Positions 59,465 through 64,000 of a stretch of 64,000 bases of DNA are shown one piece after another; within the stretch, counting starts at the first letter, position 1; each line of letters opens with the position of its first letter. Source of the DNA: DATAXV01 sp036272915 (lineage in GTDB: Bacteria > Chloroflexota > Dormibacteria > Dormibacterales > Dormibacteraceae); the NCBI GenBank assembly GCA_036272915.1, contig DATAXV010000112.1, positions 54,824-118,823 of the forward strand, in the 5' to 3' direction. A program made the translations under genes and the position numbers. A model generated the notes under the pieces. It did not search any database. It saw nothing but the letters and a program-made list of their open reading frames with translations, and was not told the DNA's origin.

Positions 59465-60469
59465 ATGCCCATCGCCCCTGACGTCGCCGCTCGCCACCTC
59501 GCCGAGATCGCATACCACCTCCGCCAGCTCGAGGAGCCCTACCGGGCAAGGGCGTTCGACCGCGCCGCGCTGGCGGTGAACGGCGAGAGGGACTTGGAGG
59601 GTCTCGTCGCCCGGGGCCGCCTGACCTCGATCGACGGTGTCGGCGAGGGCATCGCCAAGGTTCTGGCGGCCCTGATCGAGCAGGACAGCAGCCCCTACCT
59701 GGCGGAGCTCAGGGAGCGGGCCGGGGTCGATGTCGACGGGACCGTGGCCCTGGGCATGGAGGGTTATCAGGGCGACCTCCACAGCCACACCACCTGGTCC
59801 GACGGCAAGGCCTCGATGCGGGAGATGGCGGAGGCGGCCAAGGCCAGGGGCTACAGCTATCTCGGCATCACCGACCATTCGGCGCGGATGCCGACGGTCC
59901 ACGGACTGGGCGCCGACCGACTGCGGGCCCAGGCCGAGGAGATCGCCAAGACCGAGCGTGCGGTACCCGGGATCCGGCTCCTTCGCGGCATCGAGGTCGA
60001 CATCAACGAGGACGGCAGCCTGGACCTGCCCGACGACGCACTCGGCGAGCTCGACGTCGTCATCGCCTCCCCCCACGTCGGGCTGCGCATGGATCCGAGG
60101 GCGATGACCGACCGCATGCTTCGCGCCGTCTCCCACCCGGCCGTGGACGTGATCGGCCATCCGACGGGGCGCCGCCTGGGCCGCCGGCCGGGCGCCAGGT
60201 ACGACTTCGAACGCGTCTTCGGGCTGGCCGCCGAGCGCGGCGTCGCGCTGGAGCTGGACTGCAGCCCGGAGCGCACCGACCTGTCGCCTGAGCTCGCCCG
60301 AATGGCGGCGGAGCTGGGCTGCCGCTTCACGCTCGACTCCGATGCCCACTCGCCGAGGGAGTTCGGCTTCGTGTCGGTCCAGCTCTGGTGCCCGCAGCTC
60401 GCGGGTCTCGGGCCGGAGCGATTTCTCAACTGGCTCACCGTCAGTGAACTCGAGGAGGTATTCGCCTGA
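59465..60469 (+). CDS. PHP-domain phosphoesterase with PolX-like HhH N-terminus
   Basis: Residues 1-90 resemble the 8-kDa/helix-hairpin-helix domain of family X DNA polymerases (YRARAFDRAA, then LTSIDGVGEGIAKVL). Residues 103-334 are a PHP domain with all metal motifs: DLHSHTTWSDG, GITDHS, RGIEVDI, ASPHVG, GHPTGRR and DSDAHS. The polymerase palm that joins these two in bacterial PolX is absent. It may be a 3' exonuclease or phosphatase acting in DNA repair. It ends in TGATG overlap with the LLM gene. Confidence 0.85.
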   Translation: MPIAPDVAARHLAEIAYHLRQLEEPYRARAFDRAALAVNGERDLEGLVARGRLTSIDGVGEGIAKVLAALIEQDSSPYLAELRERAGVDVDGTVALGMEGYQGDLHSHTTWSDGKASMREMAEAAKARGYSYLGITDHSARMPTVHGLGADRLRAQAEEIAKTERAVPGIRLLRGIEVDINEDGSLDLPDDALGELDVVIASPHVGLRMDPRAMTDRMLRAVSHPAVDVIGHPTGRRLGRRPGARYDFERVFGLAAERGVALELDCSPERTDLSPELARMAAELGCRFTLDSDAHSPREFGFVSVQLWCPQLAGLGPERFLNWLTVSELEEVFA

Positions 60470-61362
60470 TGGCCAGACTCGGCGTGATGATCGAGGCGCA
60501 GGAGGGCCTGGACTGGGACCGATGGCGCCGCATCGTCAAGGATGCGGAGCGTTATGGCTTCGCCGCCCTGCGGGTGAGCGACCACTGCCAGTCGACGATG
60601 GGCGAGGACCGCTCCTCGGTCCAGTCCTGGCTGGCCCTGGCGCTGGCCGCGGAGTGGAGCGAGAGCATCGAGCTGGCGCCCATGGTCAGCCCCATCACCT
60701 TCTACGAGCCGGGCATGCTCGCCCGTCTGGCCATCGGCGTCGACCAGCTCTCCAAGGGCCGCCTGCTGCTCGGCGTCGGCGCCGGCTGGAACCCGATCGA
60801 GCACGAGGCCTTCGGCATCCCGTTCCCCAGCATGCGCGAGCGCTTCGACCGCCTCGATCAGGGCCTGGCCCTGATCGAGGACGTCTGCTCGCGAGTGGTC
60901 GGGGCCCGCAAGCTGCCCATCCTGATCGGCGGTGGCGGCGAGCGACGCACGCTGCCCCTGGTGGCGCGGTACGCGACCGAGTGGAACGGCCCGTCCGACC
61001 TCGAGGCCTACCGGTCCAAGTCAGCCCTGCTCGAGGGCTACTGCGCCGAGCTGGGCCGGGACCCGGGCGAGATCCGGCGGTCGATCATGACCAGCTGCGT
61101 GATCGCCCGGGACGAGGCCGAGCTCCTCGATCGCGTCGGCAACCTGCAGGAGGTGCTGGTGCAGTTCCGGGGGATGGATCGGCGGGAGGCCCTGGCCGCG
61201 CTCCGCCAGCGCTGGCCGGTGGGCACCCCCGAGGAGATCGTGACGGCGCTTCGCCCCTACAGGGAGGCCGGGATCGAGCTGATCATGCTCCAGCACTTCG
61301 CTCTCGACGACAGCGACGCCCTGCGCCTTCTGGCCGAGGAGGTCGCACCGGCCCTGGCCTGA
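60469..61362 (+). CDS. LLM-class F420-dependent oxidoreductase
   Basis: The 297-residue luciferase-like TIM barrel starts LGVMIEAQEGLDWDRWRRIV, with LSKGRLLLGVGAGWNPIEHE and LPILIGGGGERRTLPLVARY. This combination is typical of actinobacterial F420-dependent members rather than flavin monooxygenases. It should use reduced F420 made by cofC/cofD/cofE. The substrate is unknown. The start overlaps the PHP gene stop (TGATG), so both are translated together. Confidence 0.88.
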   Translation: MARLGVMIEAQEGLDWDRWRRIVKDAERYGFAALRVSDHCQSTMGEDRSSVQSWLALALAAEWSESIELAPMVSPITFYEPGMLARLAIGVDQLSKGRLLLGVGAGWNPIEHEAFGIPFPSMRERFDRLDQGLALIEDVCSRVVGARKLPILIGGGGERRTLPLVARYATEWNGPSDLEAYRSKSALLEGYCAELGRDPGEIRRSIMTSCVIARDEAELLDRVGNLQEVLVQFRGMDRREALAALRQRWPVGTPEEIVTALRPYREAGIELIMLQHFALDDSDALRLLAEEVAPALA

Positions 61363-61711
61363 CCGGCACAGCGCCGCGTGGAGCGCGACGAGGTTCCCGA
61401 CGGCCTCAGTGATGGGGGACGCTGAGTCGGACCCGGCCATCCAGGTCCGACTCGCCGCCGCCCACCGCGCGGCTCGGGTCGGCTCCGACCCTGATGACCG
61501 CCGCCCTCAAGGTTCATGGATCCGCTCAGTGGGTCGGGCTTGGCCACTCCTCTGAGTGGTCCCCTCCTCGCATGGGGAACAGGCCTTCTCCTACGAGGAA
61601 GGACCCTGGGACACGAACCGAGTCATGGACTTCCGGCACACCGGCGGCGGCTGACCCGAGGAGGCGTACGCCGACGAGGACCATTCCCGACCCTCCCACG
61701 ACCGAGGAGGG
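61363..61711. other. 349-base intergenic region, no gene seen
   Basis: No frame has coding character here. Several short inverted motifs occur (for example CTCAGTGGGTC and a near-complement GGCCACTCCTCTGAG around 61526-61556), but no terminator with a T-run and no tRNA-like structure was found. Confidence 0.4.
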
Positions 61712-61864
61712 TCAGCCCCGCTTGAACAGCCAGATCCCCACGCCGAACAGGAAGATCACGCCCGCGATGGGGAGAAAGAAGGACCAGTCCTTGTACAGGA
61801 AGAACGTCGCGATCATGGCGACCACGACATAAATCAGGAACCGGCCCGGATGCAGGTGCTTCAT
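61712..61864 (-). CDS. small membrane protein, 50 residues
   Basis: ATG 61864 to TGA 61712-61714 encodes two hydrophobic segments (FLIYVVVAMIATFFLY and FFLPIAGVIFLFGVGIWLF) joined by KDWS, with a basic end (KRG). The clear two-helix pattern and the lower local GC content of this 153-base frame support a real gene. No family is recognised. It lies 72 bases downstream of the tandem SnoaL gene on the same strand. Confidence 0.6.
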   Translation of the reverse strand: MKHLHPGRFLIYVVVAMIATFFLYKDWSFFLPIAGVIFLFGVGIWLFKRG

Positions 61865-61936
61865 GGCGTACACCCAGTCTCGCATCCGGCGGCGTTCGGG
61901 GGCCAGCGGCGAGCTCAGAGGCCCCTGCCCGGGGCG

Positions 61937-62881
61937 TCAGTCTGCGGCCGCCGCCGTGCCCGCGACCAGATCGGAGAGAACGCCTCTGACAGCGGATGCG
62001 GCGAACAGGTCGGTGTAGTCGCGGACCGACCGGAAGAGCCCCTCCTGGGCCCGGATCACGGCAGCGAAGGGGATCCGGTAGGGGTGGCCGGATCGGGCGG
62101 TCCCGACCAGGATGTACTCGACCAGGAAGACGTCCGGATCGAGGGTGGCATGGACCAGGGGATCGACGAGGCCGGTGGGCGCCACCCCGCCCTCGACGTT
62201 CAGAGATGCGTACTGGGCGCGGATGGCCTCCCTCCCTTCCAACCGGGAGGGCAGGCCCGGCATGGGGAACGGGTACTCCATGACGCCGTCCTCGGCGAAG
62301 AGGGCGGCGAACGTCACCCAATCAGCCCGGCCCGCCGCCTCCGCCATGCGCGCGAAGAGCGGCCGTGGGTCGAACCCGGTGTACGGCACGGGATCCAACC
62401 CGGGATCACGGACGAAGCCGGCGAGAGGCCCCTGGTAGGCGGCGGCGAGAGCTGGGAGGCGGTCGAAGGCCACGGCGGTGGCGAACATGTCGCTGTAGTC
62501 GCGGGAGGCGACGATCAGGCCGTCGCGGACCCGCATCAGCATCAGGTAGGCGACCCGGAAGCAACGGCCGGTCGAGCCCACCTCGCCGGCCAGGATCCAC
62601 TCCGCGGCGATGACCTCGGGATCGGGCGTGTCGTGGACGGCGGTCACCTCCACGCCGTCGATCCGCCGGTCGGCGGCGACCACCCCGGAGCGGATCCGCC
62701 CCCGTAGCTCCTCTCGGCCGCGGGAGCTCTTGGGGACGCCGGGTGGCGCGAACGGCATCTCGATCAGGACGTCGGGGTGATAGAGGTCGACCATCTCGTC
62801 CCAGGCGCCGGCCCTGGTCGTCTCCAGCAGCCGCTGGAAGATCTCGCGCGGACCCGGTCGGTTGCTGCTGGAAGCGCTCAT
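61937..62881 (-). CDS. tandem SnoaL-like (NTF2-fold) protein
   Basis: The 314-residue protein contains two SnoaL-type domains: residues about 10-140 (LLETTRAGAWDEMVDLYHPD) and 170-300 (AGRADWVTFAALFAEDGVME). Each has the pattern of one long helix, the 'F/YPFxxPGxP' strand and the C-terminal RDYxDxF motif (RDYSDMF and RDYTDLF). SnoaL folds serve as small-molecule isomerases, cyclases or binding proteins; the duplication suggests an intramolecular pseudo-dimer. ATG 62881 has AAGGAG at the right distance. Confidence 0.82.
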   Translation of the reverse strand: MSASSSNRPGPREIFQRLLETTRAGAWDEMVDLYHPDVLIEMPFAPPGVPKSSRGREELRGRIRSGVVAADRRIDGVEVTAVHDTPDPEVIAAEWILAGEVGSTGRCFRVAYLMLMRVRDGLIVASRDYSDMFATAVAFDRLPALAAAYQGPLAGFVRDPGLDPVPYTGFDPRPLFARMAEAAGRADWVTFAALFAEDGVMEYPFPMPGLPSRLEGREAIRAQYASLNVEGGVAPTGLVDPLVHATLDPDVFLVEYILVGTARSGHPYRIPFAAVIRAQEGLFRSVRDYTDLFAASAVRGVLSDLVAGTAAAAD

Positions 62882-63003
62882 CTCGGACTCCTTCTGCTGC
62901 CGCACATAATCGGAACTACCGCCCCGCTTTCATCAACTATACGGAGCGGACGCCCCGCCTTGCAGCGGGAGGACGGAGCAGAGGTCGCGGCGTCGCCCGG
63001 CGC

Positions 63004-63333
63004 TCAGAGCGTCTCGAAGCGCTCGACGGGGAGGACGAAGAGGGTGGCGCCGCCGACATGCACCTCGACCGGGTAGGGCATGAAGACCTCGGCCGCCTCC
63101 CCCACGGGCGGCATCGGGGGCAGGTAGCTGGATCGCTCGCGGCAGTTCTCGCGGATGATGCGTACGACCTCGTTGACGCGATCGTCGTCGACGCCGCTGA
63201 GGAGTGTCGCGTTGCCCTGCTGAAGGAAGCCCCCGCTGGAGGCGAGCCGGGTCACGCTGATGCCGGCGGCGGACAGCGCGCGCACGGTGTGCGCGGCGTC
63301 CTCGTTCTGGACGAAGGCGACGACCATCTTCAT
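63004..63333 (-). CDS. darA: cyclic-di-AMP receptor, DarA/PstA (PII-like)
   Basis: The 109-residue protein of the PII-like DarA family has VTRLASSGGFLQQGNATLLS followed by GV, the c-di-AMP binding loop, and a long T-loop-like segment (YLPPMPPVGEAAEVF). It binds the second messenger c-di-AMP; downstream partners are unknown. Its start overlaps the tmk stop by ATGA. The tmk-darA pair mirrors the tmk-yaaQ-holB neighbourhood of Firmicutes, with holB displaced here. Confidence 0.92.
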   Translation of the reverse strand: MKMVVAFVQNEDAAHTVRALSAAGISVTRLASSGGFLQQGNATLLSGVDDDRVNEVVRIIRENCRERSSYLPPMPPVGEAAEVFMPYPVEVHVGGATLFVLPVERFETL

Positions 63334-63938
63334 CGCCGCGCGCCCCGCAGCGACTCGACCCGGTCCATGATCGCCCCGGTCAGGGCCTTCGGCTCGCGAG
63401 TGCCGTCGAGGAGCAGAAACCGCTCAGGCTCGGCCTCGGCCAGCGCCAGGTAGCCTCTCGCCACGGCCTGGTGGAAGGCCAGCGGACGCGACTCCATCCG
63501 GTCGGGCGTCTTCCCAGCGTCCGCCTGCCGGGCGAGGCCGACCTCGGCCGGCACCATCAGCAGGACGGTGAGGTCGGGCCGCGGGAAGGAGGCGGGCCAG
63601 GTCGTGAGGATGCCTCCGACGGCCCCCTGATAGACCAGCGTGGCGTCGTGGTAGCGATCGGCGATGACGATCCGGCCGGCGGCCAGCGCGGGCCGGATGC
63701 GCTCCTCCAGCAGCTCCGCCCTCGCCGCCATGAAGAGATGCATCTCCGCCTCGGGACCGATGGTCAGGTCGTGCCGGTGAAGGAGCAGCTCACGAACGCT
63801 CTCGCCCAGCGCCGTGCCCCCGGGCTCGCGCACCAGCAGGGGGTCGCTGCCGGCGAGCGCCTCGGCGAGCCGGCGAACCTGGGTTGACTTGCCCGCCCCG
63901 TCGGGGCCCTCGAGCGTGATGAAGAGACCACTGGACAT
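63330..63938 (-). CDS. tmk: thymidylate kinase
   Basis: The 202-residue kinase phosphorylates dTMP to dTDP. The P-loop EGPDGAGKST, DR(Y/H) motif IADRYHDATLVYQG, REPGGTALGESVR and the LID segment around residue 145 are all present. It starts at ATG 63938. It is coupled to darA by ATGA and lies 9 bases after the end of an unknown upstream gene. Confidence 0.95.
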   Translation of the reverse strand: MSSGLFITLEGPDGAGKSTQVRRLAEALAGSDPLLVREPGGTALGESVRELLLHRHDLTIGPEAEMHLFMAARAELLEERIRPALAAGRIVIADRYHDATLVYQGAVGGILTTWPASFPRPDLTVLLMVPAEVGLARQADAGKTPDRMESRPLAFHQAVARGYLALAEAEPERFLLLDGTREPKALTGAIMDRVESLRGARR

Positions 63939-63947
63939 CGCCGCTCC

Positions 63948-64000
63948 TTACTCGAAGTCGGGTGAGGGGAGGATGCGCAGGCGCCGGTTGGGTTCCTTCC
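63948..64000 (-). CDS. C-terminal end of an unidentified gene
   Basis: Seventeen codons ending in TAA (63948-63950) read KEPNRRLRILPSPDFE. The frame runs out of the window at its right edge, so nothing more can be said. It is on the same strand as tmk and probably in the same operon; topA often precedes tmk in actinobacteria, but nothing here proves that. Confidence 0.4.
   Translation of the reverse strand, partial: KEPNRRLRILPSPDFE

Overview
The window is a GC-rich, densely coding stretch of bacterial chromosome with short gaps and many ATGA/GTGA/TTGA/TGATG stop-start overlaps. Gene content points to an actinobacterium-like or deep terrabacterial lineage (Actinomycetota, Ca. Dormibacterota or a GC-rich Chloroflexota). 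It holds a split coenzyme F420 pathway (cofD; cofC-cofE; an LLM-type F420 oxidoreductase), a phosphatidylinositol-mannoside-like lipid cluster (PgsA-type synthase, PimA-like mannosyltransferase, two LpxL/PatA-like acyltransferases and a truncated inositol-phosphate synthase), a ClgR-like regulator beside two ClpP genes, and an Rv2578c-type radical SAM protein. I cannot name the species. I saw no rRNA, tRNA or CRISPR array.

Layout. 0-9 kb: end of an alpha-L-fucosidase, a YgjP-like peptidase, an alcohol dehydrogenase and kinase, an SDR, small proteins, a radical SAM protein, nth, yqeY, cofD and a frameshifted DUF998 gene. 9-20.5 kb: a GSA-type aminotransferase, bcp, ung, a RibD-like reductase, a sigma factor broken in a C8 tract, metH, a divergent LysR/YeiH pair and an HTH regulator. 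20.5-28 kb: a DapA-like lyase, an editing-less ThrRS behind what looks like a threonine leader-peptide attenuator, a TPP-riboswitch operon (TenA plus NCS1 permease), cofC-cofE with a small membrane protein, and birA. 28-36.9 kb: a MaoC-like protein with a long repetitive basic tail, an SDR pseudogene, a ClgR-like regulator, a catalytically dead ClpP and an active ClpP, a two-subunit transketolase, ispH, a PIG-L deacetylase and a HAD phosphatase. 37-48.6 kb: a more accessory stretch with a GxGYxYP-like protein, a nitroreductase, a MerR-PurC fusion, transposase and toxin remnants, a VOC protein, a five-gene operon (HD, arginase-like, hydroxyacid dehydrogenase, membrane protein, TenA) and holB. 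48.9-53.4 kb: the PIM-like lipid cluster. 53.6-64 kb: envelope-type membrane proteins, a TetR/rhomboid pair with two tetO-like operators, YqgE, nuclease/PHP/LLM genes, a tandem SnoaL protein, darA and tmk.

The strongest candidates for undescribed biology are: (i) the attenuator before the truncated ThrRS, whose 30-residue leader has four consecutive Thr codons, a GC-rich terminator and two possible competing long-range pairings; (ii) the in-frame MerR-PurC fusion with an internal ribosome site before the PurC half; (iii) the dead ClpP paired with an active one under a ClgR-like regulator; (iv) the tetO-like double operator between a TetR and a rhomboid; (v) the MaoC-like protein lacking its catalytic His and carrying a 36-bp-repeat tail. 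Several genes carry frameshifts, so either assembly indels or real decay must be considered.
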